A DNA stretch of 64,000 nt from JAXMCK01 sp046349395 (lineage in GTDB: Bacteria; Pseudomonadota; Alphaproteobacteria; Geminicoccales; Geminicoccaceae): contig JAXMCK010000003.1 of NCBI GenBank assembly GCA_046349395.1, forward strand, positions 62,001-126,000, written 5' to 3'. Shown in pieces: positions 23,485 to 32,041 of this stretch (position 1 is its first letter; each line of letters begins with the position of its first letter). A program made the position numbers and the translations under genes. Below the pieces are notes generated by a model, which worked only from the letters and a program-made list of their open reading frames with translations, was not told where the DNA came from and did not search any database.

Positions 23485-24948
23485 TCAGAGCAGCGGGAAC
23501 GACGGTGCGAAGATCTTTTCGACCGGGGGGTTGCCGGGCGAGCGCTCGGGATAGGTCGAGATGAGCTTCTCGTACTGGGCCTGAGCGCGGTCGCGTAGGG
23601 CGGCGAGGTCGATGCCGGGCAGCTGCCGGTCCTGCATCACGATCCGGCCGTTGACGACCACCGTGTCGACGTCGCGGCCGGAGCCTGCCAGCACCAGCGC
23701 CTGGATCGGATCGAACACCTGGCCCAGCTCGACGGCGTCGAGGCGGATGACGGTGAGGTCCGCCTTGCAGCCGGGGGCCAGCCGCCCGAGATCGCTGCGG
23801 CCGAGGGCTTCGGCACCTCCGATCGTGGCGGCGGTGTAGACCTCGGCGGCGGAGAGGGCCGTGTCGTCCTTTTCGGCGATCCGACAGATGTGCACAGCCT
23901 CGCGCATGTTCATGATCATGTCGGGCGGGTAGGTGTCCGTCCCCATCCCGATCCGGATGCCCATGCGCCGGTAGCGGGCGAAGCTCTCCATGCCCGAAGC
24001 GTAGCGGGCACCGACCAGCGGGCAGGTGACGAGCGTCGCCCCGCTGCCGGCCAGGATCTCCTGGTCCGCTGTGCCCGGCACGTCGGTGTAGCTGGTGCCG
24101 GTCAGGAACAGGCCGTGCGGCAGCATCACTTTCGGCCCGAGGAAGCCCAGGCTCTGCAGCCACTGCACCGGGGTCTTCCCGTGCAACTGCCGCACGGTGT
24201 CGAACTCGTAGCGCGACTGGCAGCAATGCAGGCGCACCGGACACTCCAGCTCAGCACGCGCCCGCACCGTCGCCCGCAGCAATTCTGGCGTGCAGGTCTC
24301 GATCCGGTCGGGGGCCAGCATGCCGTTGACCAGCCCGCCGTGCCGGCCGTCATGGTCGCGCACGAACCGCACGGCCTCGGCGAGGCCGGTGAGCCCGCGC
24401 GCCTCGTCGAAATGCCGGTCGAAGCTGCCGTCCGCGCGCAGAAAAGTGAGCCCGCTCATGTAGGCGGGGCCGACGAACAGGCGGATACCGAGCTGACCTG
24501 CCAGATCGGCCATGCGGGCCATCTCGTCGTAGGTCTCGCTCCAGGCCCGGTAGAGCAGCGATGCGATCGGCTGGGCGCTGGTGATGCCGTTCCGGAGCAG
24601 CTGCACCATGGCGTAGTAACGGCCGAAGTCCTGCTCGTCCGCGGTGTAGACCTCGCGCGGGCCGCCCCGCAGATAGGCCTCGGGCCAGACCCGGCCCTTC
24701 TCGTGATCCGGCTGGTTGTCGAAGGCGAGGACAGTCGAATCGAGGTCGGCCAGGGCGTTCAGGTCGACGAAGCCCGGTCCCGTGACAGCATTCCCGGCGT
24801 CGATCTCGACGTCGACTGGACCTTCATAGCCTCGGCCGACGAACAGTACCGTATCGTCCCGCCAGACCACCTCACCGTCGCGAAGCAGGCGATGGCCACC
24901 ATCCGCGTGCCCCACGACCCACCGCGATTGGATCCGCGTCGTCGCCAT
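23485..24948 (-). CDS. Amidohydrolase family protein (chlorohydrolase-like) lacking HxH
   Basis: A 487-residue protein with amidohydrolase architecture: an N-terminal small beta domain, TIM barrel, and a C-terminal GCKADLTVIRLD segment. Later metal/catalytic positions are present: LHCCQ (about 246), MLPHGLF, and GMGTDTYPPDM with the catalytic Asp. The first metal ligand pair is missing: where HxH is expected after GFVD the sequence reads LNALADLD (63-70). To my recollection the N-ethylammeline chlorohydrolase-like group shows a similar substitution, but I cannot verify it here. Start ATG 24948 follows GGAGGAAGG. It is divergent from the Dpp-type transporter operon and may act on an imported compound. 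Confidence 0.87.
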   Translation of the reverse strand: MATTRIQSRWVVGHADGGHRLLRDGEVVWRDDTVLFVGRGYEGPVDVEIDAGNAVTGPGFVDLNALADLDSTVLAFDNQPDHEKGRVWPEAYLRGGPREVYTADEQDFGRYYAMVQLLRNGITSAQPIASLLYRAWSETYDEMARMADLAGQLGIRLFVGPAYMSGLTFLRADGSFDRHFDEARGLTGLAEAVRFVRDHDGRHGGLVNGMLAPDRIETCTPELLRATVRARAELECPVRLHCCQSRYEFDTVRQLHGKTPVQWLQSLGFLGPKVMLPHGLFLTGTSYTDVPGTADQEILAGSGATLVTCPLVGARYASGMESFARYRRMGIRIGMGTDTYPPDMIMNMREAVHICRIAEKDDTALSAAEVYTAATIGGAEALGRSDLGRLAPGCKADLTVIRLDAVELGQVFDPIQALVLAGSGRDVDTVVVNGRIVMQDRQLPGIDLAALRDRAQAQYEKLISTYPERSPGNPPVEKIFAPSFPLL

Positions 24949-25104
24949 CCCTTCCTCCACTCGTGGTCGCTCCCTGCTCAACCCTGGGGCAACGGACGCC
25001 CACATCGAAAGCAGATGATTACGCGTTCGTAAGACCCGCATAGGCCGAACCTGGGCGCGAGACCCGGTTCCTAGCTTGGCACGGATTGTGAAAAGCGCAG
25101 CAAC

Positions 25105-26109
25105 ATGCGTGCCTCGCCGGATCTGGCTACGGCGCCTCCCGCCAATGGGAGACCTCTGCTCGAAGCGACCGGACTGACGGTCGACTTCCCCGGTCGGCTG
25201 CGCGCCGTCGATCGCCTGGATCTGCGCGTCGATCGTGGCGAGATCCTGGCGATCGTCGGCGAGTCCGGCTCGGGGAAGAGTGTCAGCGCCCTGGCCCTGA
25301 TGCGGCTCGTCCCGGCACCGGGCCGCATCGTCGCCGGCAACGTCCAGCTCGACGGCCGCGACCTTCTCCAGCTGCCCGAGCAGGAGTTGGCCGCCGTCCG
25401 CGGCCGGCGCATCGGCCTGATCCTGCAGAACCCGCGCGCGGCCCTGAACCCCTCGCTCCAGATCGGCGTCCAGCTCACCCGCACGCTCCGCGTGCTGGGT
25501 CGGGAAGCCACCCCGGACAAGCTCCACGAACTGTTGCGCCGGGTCGGCTTTCCCGAGCCCGAGCGCATCGCCCGCAGCTACCCGCACGAGCTATCGGGCG
25601 GCATGTGCCAGCGGGCCTGCCTGGCCCTGGCCCTCGCCGGCGGCCCGGACCTGCTGATCGCCGACGAGCCGACGACGGCCCTCGACGTCGCCGTCCAGGC
25701 CCGGGTGCTGCGCCTGCTCGTCGCCACGGCCCGGCAGGACCGCTCGGCGATGATCCTCGTCACGCACGACATGGCGCTGGTGAAGGCGGTCGCCGACCGG
25801 GTCGTCGTCCTCTATGGCGGTGTCGTGCAGGAGGAGGGGCCGGTCGATGAGGTGATCGGACGGCCGCGGCACCCCTACACTCGTGCGCTCGTCGCCGCCA
25901 TACCGGACCCCGACCGTCCCGTCCGGCGGCTCGCCCAGATCCCCGGCCATGCGACGCCGGTCCTGGCCGGCAGCCGCGGCTGCCGCTTCGCCGCACGCTG
26001 CCCGCAGGTCGAGGCGCGCTGCCGGGACATCGAGCCGCCCGTCGTCGTCGGTGAGGCCGGCTCCTGGGCGCGTTGCCATCTGCTGCAGCCGATCCGGGCT
26101 GCCGCCTGA
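25105..26109 (+). CDS. Peptide/nickel-type ABC transporter ATP-binding protein (DppD/OppD-like)
   Basis: A 334-residue ATPase subunit. It has Walker A GESGSGKS (53-60), Q-loop QNPRAALNPS, signature LSGGMCQR, Walker B LLIADEPTTALD and switch VTHD. The C-terminal oligopeptide-transporter extension is present, with the Cys-bearing segment GCRFAARCPQ and a later CR and C, a pattern often binding an iron-sulfur cluster in DppD-type proteins. It is the first gene of a five-gene transport operon and overlaps the next ATPase gene (TGATG at 26107-26111). No clear Shine-Dalgarno precedes the ATG. Confidence 0.93.
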   Translation: MRASPDLATAPPANGRPLLEATGLTVDFPGRLRAVDRLDLRVDRGEILAIVGESGSGKSVSALALMRLVPAPGRIVAGNVQLDGRDLLQLPEQELAAVRGRRIGLILQNPRAALNPSLQIGVQLTRTLRVLGREATPDKLHELLRRVGFPEPERIARSYPHELSGGMCQRACLALALAGGPDLLIADEPTTALDVAVQARVLRLLVATARQDRSAMILVTHDMALVKAVADRVVVLYGGVVQEEGPVDEVIGRPRHPYTRALVAAIPDPDRPVRRLAQIPGHATPVLAGSRGCRFAARCPQVEARCRDIEPPVVVGEAGSWARCHLLQPIRAAA

Positions 26110-26954
26110 TGGAGCCGCTGATCAGGACCAAGGCGCTCACCAAGTCCTTCCGTCATCGCGGCACGCACGGCCCCGTCGTCACCACCGCGGTGGCCGACGC
26201 CAACGTCGAGATCAGGGCCGGCACGACGCTCGGCTGCGTCGGCGGGTCGGGCTCGGGCAAGTCGACGCTCGGTCGCCTGATCCTGGGGCTGATCACCCCG
26301 GACTCCGGTGTCGTGACCTACAAGAGCCGCCAGATCTCGGGTCTCGGGCCCGCGGAGATGCGCCCGCTGCGGCGCGAGCTCGGCATCGTCTTCCAGGACC
26401 CGATGCTCTCGCTCAACCCGCGCCGCTCCGTCGGCGCCAGCCTCGCCCGGCCGCTGCGCAACTTCGGCGCCTCGCGAAAGGCCGCCCGCGAGCGGGTCGA
26501 GGAGTTGATGCGCCTCGTCGGCCTGGAGCCCCGGCTCGTCGATCGCTACCCCAACGAGTTCTCCGGCGGCCAGTGCCAGCGCCTCGCCATCGCCCGTGCC
26601 TTGGCGCTGGAGCCCGCGTTCCTCTTCCTCGACGAGCCGGTCTCCGCACTCGACGTCTCGGTCCAGGCGCAGATCCTGAACCTGCTCCTCGACCTCCAGG
26701 AGCGCCTTGGTCTCGCCTACCTGTTCGTCACCCACGACCTGCGCCTGATCCGGTTCGTGGCGCCTGAGCTCATCGTCATGGAGCACGGCCGGATCGTCGA
26801 GGCCGGCAGCAGCGAGCAGATCTGCGCCGAGCCCAGGCATCCCTACACCCGCACGCTGCTCTCGGGCGTGCTCCGCCTCGACACACCCTTCGACTGGAGT
26901 GCCGTCGCCGACGACGCGCTCGAGCTCGATGCACCGGCAGCCGCCCATGGCTGA
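26109..26954 (+). CDS. Peptide/nickel-type ABC transporter ATP-binding protein (DppF/OppF-like)
   Basis: A 281-residue ATPase, partner of the preceding DppD-like subunit. Walker A is GGSGSGKS (residues 44-51, with Gly for the usual Glu), Q-loop FQDPMLSLNPR, signature FSGGQCQRLAIARAL, Walker B FLFLDEPVSALD and switch VTHD. The C-terminal segment RHPYTRTLLSGV is typical, but the Cys-rich tail common in DppF is absent, so the protein is slightly short. The start is translationally coupled to the gene before it. Confidence 0.93.
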   Translation: MEPLIRTKALTKSFRHRGTHGPVVTTAVADANVEIRAGTTLGCVGGSGSGKSTLGRLILGLITPDSGVVTYKSRQISGLGPAEMRPLRRELGIVFQDPMLSLNPRRSVGASLARPLRNFGASRKAARERVEELMRLVGLEPRLVDRYPNEFSGGQCQRLAIARALALEPAFLFLDEPVSALDVSVQAQILNLLLDLQERLGLAYLFVTHDLRLIRFVAPELIVMEHGRIVEAGSSEQICAEPRHPYTRTLLSGVLRLDTPFDWSAVADDALELDAPAAAHG

Positions 26955-26975
26955 CGGTCTCCGTGGGAGGAACCG

Positions 26976-28580
26976 ATGTCTCGCCTGAAGCTCACCAGAC
27001 GCCTGACCATGGCGCTGGCGGCGGGGCTGGCCGTTGTGGCCACGCTCTCGCCGCCGGCCTCCGCCACCGACAAGGACACGCTCGTCGTCGCCGTCGAAGC
27101 GGATCTCGCCCGCCTCGACCCGCACATCTCGGGCACCTGGAACACGTTCAAGGTCCTGAGCCACGTCTATGAAGGCTTCGTCGCCGAGGACCTCTTGACC
27201 CCGGGCCAGAGCATCCCGGCGATCGTGCCCTCGCTCGCCGAGTCCTGGACGATCTCGGACGACCGCAAGGTCTACACCTTCAAGCTCCGGCCCGGCGTGA
27301 CCTTCACCGATGGCACGCCGTGGAACGCGGACGCCGCGATCTTCAACCTCGACCGCATGCTGAACCCCAACTTCCAGTACCATCAGCCGGCCGCGGTCGG
27401 CATGCTGCGCTGGGTCTGGGTCGACCTCGACAGCTACCGCAAGGTCGACGACATGACCGTCGAGATCACCCTGAAACAGCCGAACCAGGAGTTCCTGCGA
27501 CGGCTGGCACTGGGCGGCACCGGCTCGCCCCGCATGATCAGCCCCGAGGCCGTCAAGAAGTACGGCAATGACGGCATCAACGAGCATCCGGTCGGTACCG
27601 GTCCCTACAAGATGATCGAGCGCGTCGTCGGCGAGCGGACCGTGCTCGAGCGCAACGACAACTATTGGGACCCCAAGCGCCTGCCGAAGACGAAGATCCT
27701 CGTCGTCCGTGGCATTCCCGAGGTGGCGACGAGGGAGTTGGCCCTGCTGACCGGCGAGGTCGACATGGTCTCGACACCCTCGCCCGACTCGCTGGAGTAC
27801 CTGCAGGCCCAGGGCATGAACCTCGTCCAGGGCCCCGTCTCGACCGTCTATCTCATGTGGCTGAACTTCCACGAGAAGCCGATCCAGGACGTGCGCGTGC
27901 GCAAGGCCATGATCATGGCCCTCGACCGCGATGGCATGACCAAGTTCCTGCGTCGCGGCACGGCACAGCCCTCCTACGGCATCCTGCACTTCGGCGGCCC
28001 GGGCTGGGACCCCGCATGGCGCGATTATCCGTACGACCCCGAGGGTGCGAAGAAACTGCTCGCCGAGGCCGGCTATCCCGACGGGTTCCACACCCGCATG
28101 GACTGGACGATGGGTGGCGGCGGCGACGTCAACACCAAGGCGGACGCCGAGTGGATCCAGCGTGACTGGGCGCGCGTCGGCATCAAGGCCGACATCGAGA
28201 TGTTCGACAACGGCACCTACTGGGACATGATGGGCAAGGGCCTGCGCGAGGGCACCTGCTGCATGTCCGCCTCCTGGGGCGAGACCTCCTTCAACTGGCT
28301 GGACCAGGTGCTGCCCGTCGCCGCCCAGCCGCCGGCTGGCCTGAACTCCGGCTGGTACACCAACCCGAAGATCGACGAGCTTCTCTCGAAGGCCCGCAGC
28401 GCATCCTCCGAGGAGGAGATGATCGCCACGCTGCGGCAGGTCCGCGACATCGTCTCGGACGAGGTCGGCTTCTTCAGCTACTACACGCCGATCCAGATCT
28501 ACGCGATCCAGCCGAACGTGAAGGGCTTCGTCCTGGCTCCCCAGCACTGGCCCGACTACACCTCGGTCTACAAGGAGTAA
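26976..28580 (+). CDS. ABC transporter substrate-binding protein, family 5 (DppA-like)
   Basis: A 534-residue periplasmic binding protein of SBP family 5, which binds oligopeptides, opines, nickel or other small molecules. It has a signal peptide (about 1-30, ending PASA), the family start TLVVAVEADLARLDPH, the signature region VYEGFV through PSLAESWTISDDRKVYTFKLRPGV, and GTGPYKMIE plus ERNDNYW. GGAGGAACC immediately upstream supports the ATG. A perfect 10-bp hairpin follows the stop codon, as is common after highly expressed binding-protein genes. Flanking amidohydrolases suggest an amide- or amine-bearing ligand. Confidence 0.94.
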   Translation: MSRLKLTRRLTMALAAGLAVVATLSPPASATDKDTLVVAVEADLARLDPHISGTWNTFKVLSHVYEGFVAEDLLTPGQSIPAIVPSLAESWTISDDRKVYTFKLRPGVTFTDGTPWNADAAIFNLDRMLNPNFQYHQPAAVGMLRWVWVDLDSYRKVDDMTVEITLKQPNQEFLRRLALGGTGSPRMISPEAVKKYGNDGINEHPVGTGPYKMIERVVGERTVLERNDNYWDPKRLPKTKILVVRGIPEVATRELALLTGEVDMVSTPSPDSLEYLQAQGMNLVQGPVSTVYLMWLNFHEKPIQDVRVRKAMIMALDRDGMTKFLRRGTAQPSYGILHFGGPGWDPAWRDYPYDPEGAKKLLAEAGYPDGFHTRMDWTMGGGGDVNTKADAEWIQRDWARVGIKADIEMFDNGTYWDMMGKGLREGTCCMSASWGETSFNWLDQVLPVAAQPPAGLNSGWYTNPKIDELLSKARSASSEEEMIATLRQVRDIVSDEVGFFSYYTPIQIYAIQPNVKGFVLAPQHWPDYTSVYKE

Positions 28581-28588
28581 TCGGACCG

Positions 28589-28619
28589 CGGGTCGGCCAT
28601 CGCGACTTCGGCCGACCCG
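28589..28619 (+). other. Intra-operon hairpin after the binding-protein gene
   Basis: CGGGTCGGCC (28589-28598) pairs perfectly with GGCCGACCCG (28610-28619) around an 11-base loop. There is no T-run, so it should stabilise the upstream mRNA or attenuate readthrough rather than fully terminate. It sits in the 54-base gap between the substrate-binding protein and permease genes, and would give higher expression of the binding protein. Confidence 0.65.
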
Positions 28620-28634
28620 TCTCCGGGCTCATCG

Positions 28635-29579
28635 ATGCTCCAGCTCATCCGCACACGGCTGCTCCACGCGCTGCCCGTTCTGCTGGGCGTGACGCTCGTC
28701 GTCTTCGTCTCCATGCAGCTCATTCCGGGCGACGCGGCGCGCACGATCCTGGGCTACGCGGCGACCGAAGAGCGCGTGCAGGCGCTGCGCGAGCAGCTTG
28801 GCCTCAACCGGCCCTGGCCGATCCAGTACGTCATCTGGCTGTGCAACCTGCTGCAGGGCGATCTCGGTCGCTCGATCACGATGCAGGTGCCGGTCAGGGC
28901 CGTGATCCTCGACAAGATCGGCAACTCGCTCATCCTGATGCTGGCGAGTTTCGTCCTTGTGGTCGTCTTCGGCCTGCTGCTCGGGATCATCGCCGGTGCT
29001 TCCCACCGCAAGCTACAGGACCGCGCCACCGTCGGGTTGCTGCTCGTCTTCGCGAGCGTGCCCCCGTTCTGGCTGGGTCTGGTGTTGCTCTACATCTTCG
29101 GCCTGCAGCTCCGCTGGTTCCCGATCAGCGGCATGTACACGATCGGTGGGGGAGGTGGTCTGCTCGACCTGCTCCGCCACCTCGTGCTGCCGGCGGTGAC
29201 GACGGCGGTCTCGTCGCTCGCCGTCGTGGCCCGGGTCACCCGGGGCGGCATGATCGATTCGCTGCAGCAGCCCTACGTGCTGGCCGCCCGGGCGCGAGGC
29301 TATTCGCGCCGCCTGATCGTCTGGGGCGAGGCGCTCCGCAATGTGCTGCCGACCTTCGTCAACATCTCCGGCCTGCAGATCGGCTACCTGTTCGGCGGCG
29401 TCATCTTCAGCGAGGTCGTGTTCAACTGGCCGGGGCTCGGCCTGCAACTCTACAACGCGATCGTCCAGCGTGACGTGCCGGTGATCCAGGGCTGCGTGCT
29501 CGCTGTCGCCATCGTCTTCGTCGTCGGCAACCTGATCTCCGACGTCCTCGTCTACGCCCTCGACCCGACGCGCCGATGA
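28635..29579 (+). CDS. Peptide/nickel-type ABC transporter permease (DppB-like)
   Basis: A 314-residue permease with six predicted helices. The N-terminus LLHALPVLLGVTLVVFVSMQLIPGD is diagnostic of DppB/NikB subunits, as are LGLNRPWPIQYVIW, the LGRS turn and the EAA-type cytoplasmic loop YVLAARARGYSRRLIVWGEAL. GGVIFSEVVFNWPGLG follows near the end. The stop overlaps the start of the next permease by four bases (ATGA). Confidence 0.95.
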   Translation: MLQLIRTRLLHALPVLLGVTLVVFVSMQLIPGDAARTILGYAATEERVQALREQLGLNRPWPIQYVIWLCNLLQGDLGRSITMQVPVRAVILDKIGNSLILMLASFVLVVVFGLLLGIIAGASHRKLQDRATVGLLLVFASVPPFWLGLVLLYIFGLQLRWFPISGMYTIGGGGGLLDLLRHLVLPAVTTAVSSLAVVARVTRGGMIDSLQQPYVLAARARGYSRRLIVWGEALRNVLPTFVNISGLQIGYLFGGVIFSEVVFNWPGLGLQLYNAIVQRDVPVIQGCVLAVAIVFVVGNLISDVLVYALDPTRR

Positions 29580-30442
29580 CCACCGCCACCGTAGACGCCC
29601 GCCCGCGCTTTCCCGTCCTCCACGCCCTGCTGCGCGACCGTGCCGCCACCATCGGCCTCGTCATGGTGCTGGCCTTCGTGCTCGTCGCGATCCTGGCACC
29701 CTGGCTCGCTCCCTATCCCGCCAACGAGGCGGACCCGCGCCTGCGCCTGATGCCGATCGGAACCGAGGGACACCTTCTGGGCCTCGACCATCAGGGCCGC
29801 GACATGCTCTCGCGGCTGATCTGGGGCACGCAGCCCTCGCTCGTCACCGGTATCGTGCCGGTGGTGCTGGGTGCCCTCATCTCGCTGCCGCTGGGCCTGC
29901 TCGCCGCCTGGTACGACCGCATCGGCCACGTGATCATGCGCAGCATGGACGCCCTCTTCGCCTTTCCCATGGTGCTGCTGGCGATCATGATCTCGGCCTT
30001 CATGGGGCCGGGGATGATCAACATGATCATCGCTCTCGTCATCACGCTGATCCCCTACAACACGCGCGTGGTCTATCAGGCGGCGCGCGAGCAGCTGGGC
30101 CTCGGCTACATCGAGGCGCTCCGCGCCACCGCGACGCCCACGCCCGTCATCCTTTTCGTCGAGATGCTGCCCAACGTCGCCTCGGCGGCGATCGTCTATT
30201 CCTCGACCATCGTCGGCTCGACGGTGATCTCCGCGGCGGGCCTGAGCTTCCTCGGCCTCGGCGTGCAGCCCCCGACCGCCGAGTGGGGCATCATGGTGAG
30301 CGAGGGCCGCAGCGTGATCTTCACCGCCCCCCAGGCCTCGGCCCTGCCGGGCCTTGCGATCACGCTCCTGGTGATCGCATTCAACCTGCTGGGCGACGGC
30401 CTGCGCGACGCGCTCGACCCGCGCGTGCGGGCCACAATGTGA
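29576..30442 (+). CDS. Peptide/nickel-type ABC transporter permease (DppC-like)
   Basis: A 288-residue partner permease. Features are a cytoplasmic N-terminus, first helix IGLVMVLAFVLVAILAPWLAPY, the hallmark GTEGHLLGLDHQGRDMLSRLIWG, and the EAA loop AAREQLGLGYIEALRATATP. SFLGLGVQPPTAEWG near the C-terminus is typical of DppC. It is coupled to DppB by an ATGA overlap and followed after 10 bases by an amidohydrolase gene, which is probably the last gene of the operon. Confidence 0.95.
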   Translation: MTTATVDARPRFPVLHALLRDRAATIGLVMVLAFVLVAILAPWLAPYPANEADPRLRLMPIGTEGHLLGLDHQGRDMLSRLIWGTQPSLVTGIVPVVLGALISLPLGLLAAWYDRIGHVIMRSMDALFAFPMVLLAIMISAFMGPGMINMIIALVITLIPYNTRVVYQAAREQLGLGYIEALRATATPTPVILFVEMLPNVASAAIVYSSTIVGSTVISAAGLSFLGLGVQPPTAEWGIMVSEGRSVIFTAPQASALPGLAITLLVIAFNLLGDGLRDALDPRVRATM

Positions 30443-30452
30443 GGGCCGGCCG

Positions 30453-31952
30453 ATGAGCCTCCTGTTCAAGAACGCCCGCGTGCTGACCTTCGACGCGGCG
30501 GACACTGAGATCGACCGCACGGACGTGCTCGTCGAAGGGGCGATCATCACCCGGATCGGGACCGACATCCCGGCACCCGAAGGTGCGCGCATCATCGAGT
30601 CGGAGGGTCACCTCCTCATGCCCGGCCTCGTCAACGGTCACCTGCACTCGCCGGGCAACCTGATGAAGGGCTCGCTCGACGACAGCCTGCTCGAGCTGTT
30701 CATGCTCTACGAGGTGCCGCCGCTCGCCGACCTTACCGACAGTCCGCGGCTCCACTATCTCCGCACGCTGCTGGGTGCCGTCGAGATGCTGAAGCTCGGC
30801 GTCACCGCCGTGCACGACGACGCGTTCTTCATCCCGGTGCCGACGCCGGAGACGATCGATGCCGTCATGGGCGCCTACCGCGACGCCGGCATGCGGGCGA
30901 CCGTCACCCTCGACCAGCCGAACGTGCCCGAGGACGAGAAGTATCCGTTCCTGGCAGAGATCCTGCCGCCGGACCTGCTCGCCGAGTTGCGCGCCGTGCG
31001 CCGGATGTCCGACTCGGAGCTGCTCGACCACTATCGCGACTTCGTCGCCCGCTGGCACGGTGCCGAAGGCGGTCGCCTGCGCTGTGCGGCCTCCGTCTCG
31101 GCACCGCAGCGCGTCACCCCGACCTATCTCGTGGCGCTCACCGAGTTCGCCCGCGCCCACGATCTGGCCTTCGACGTGCACGTCCTGGAGACGCGGCTGC
31201 AGCGCGTGCTGGGCGACGTGAAGTACGGCAAGTCCCTGATCCGCTACCTCCACGACCTCGGCTGTCTCGACGAGGGCAAGCAGGTCATCCACTCGATCTG
31301 GGTCGACGACGAGGACATCGCGTTGATGGCGGCCTCGGGGTGCGTCGTCGCCCACAATCCCTTGTGCAACCTGAAGCTCGGCTCCGGCGTGATGCCGTTC
31401 CGCCGCCTGCGCGACGCCGGGATCCCGATCTGCCTCGGCTCCGACGAGGCCTCGGGCGACGACACCGCCAACATGTGGCTCGTCGCCAAGCAGGCGGGCC
31501 TCGTCCACAAGCTCACCGACACCGACGAGCGGCGCTGGCCGAAGGCACCCGAGATCCTGGATTGCCTCATCCGCGGCGGTGCCCGCTCCCTGCGCCAGGA
31601 GGACCGGATCGGCCGCGTCGCCCCGGGCTACGAGGCCGACCTCATCCTGCTCGATCTCGACACGCTGGCCTTCACCCCGCTGAACGATCTCCGCCGCCAA
31701 CTCGTCTTCTGCGAGACCGGCACCTCGGTCGTGATGACCGTCGTCCAGGGAAGGGTCGTGGCCGAGCACGGCCGGGTGCTCACCGTCGACGAGCGCGCCC
31801 TGCGCGCCGAGATCCGCTCCATCATGCCCGAGTACAACGCCGCCCTGGCCCGCGCCCGCCACCACGCCGACCGGTTGGAGCCGTACTACCGCGCCATGTA
31901 CGAGCGTACCCTGACCCACCCCGTCCCGATGCAGCGCCGCATCCCGAGCTGA
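30453..31952 (+). CDS. Amidohydrolase family protein (TRZ/ATZ-like deaminase/hydrolase)
   Basis: A 499-residue cytosolic metallohydrolase of the cytosine-deaminase/triazine-hydrolase class. It has the metal ligands HLH at 63-65 (GLVNGHLHSPGNL), His in DVHVLET, His in VIHSIWVDDEDIALMAASG, the AHNPLCNLKLGSG motif, and catalytic Asp in LGSDEASGDD. The C-terminal composite domain includes GYEADLILLDLD. Members remove amino or chloro groups from rings or hydrolyse cyclic amides; the substrate is open. It follows the Dpp-type permease by 10 bases, so it likely processes the imported compound. Confidence 0.9.
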   Translation: MSLLFKNARVLTFDAADTEIDRTDVLVEGAIITRIGTDIPAPEGARIIESEGHLLMPGLVNGHLHSPGNLMKGSLDDSLLELFMLYEVPPLADLTDSPRLHYLRTLLGAVEMLKLGVTAVHDDAFFIPVPTPETIDAVMGAYRDAGMRATVTLDQPNVPEDEKYPFLAEILPPDLLAELRAVRRMSDSELLDHYRDFVARWHGAEGGRLRCAASVSAPQRVTPTYLVALTEFARAHDLAFDVHVLETRLQRVLGDVKYGKSLIRYLHDLGCLDEGKQVIHSIWVDDEDIALMAASGCVVAHNPLCNLKLGSGVMPFRRLRDAGIPICLGSDEASGDDTANMWLVAKQAGLVHKLTDTDERRWPKAPEILDCLIRGGARSLRQEDRIGRVAPGYEADLILLDLDTLAFTPLNDLRRQLVFCETGTSVVMTVVQGRVVAEHGRVLTVDERALRAEIRSIMPEYNAALARARHHADRLEPYYRAMYERTLTHPVPMQRRIPS

Positions 31953-31969
31953 TCGGACGGGCAGTGCCT

Positions 31970-31988
31970 CGCGCTCTCGGCGAGCGCG
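31970..31988 (+). terminator. Possible terminator hairpin between convergent genes
   Basis: CGCGCTC (31970-31976) and GAGCGCG (31982-31988) form a 7-bp stem with a five-base loop, 17 bases past the amidohydrolase stop. There is no T-run, so termination efficiency is uncertain. The 89-base gap to the convergent permease gene has no other feature. Confidence 0.35.
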
Positions 31989-32041
31989 CTGGAACCAGGC
32001 GGCCTAACGCCCGATAGCTTTGGGGCGAGCGCCTCTCGGCA

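Noticed and set aside
25076..25090. TTGGCACG followed by TTGTG upstream of the Dpp-type operon, resembling a sigma-54 promoter
   Set aside because: The -24 part is good but the -12 part lacks GC, and the transcript would start only a few bases before the ATG, leaving no room for a ribosome site.
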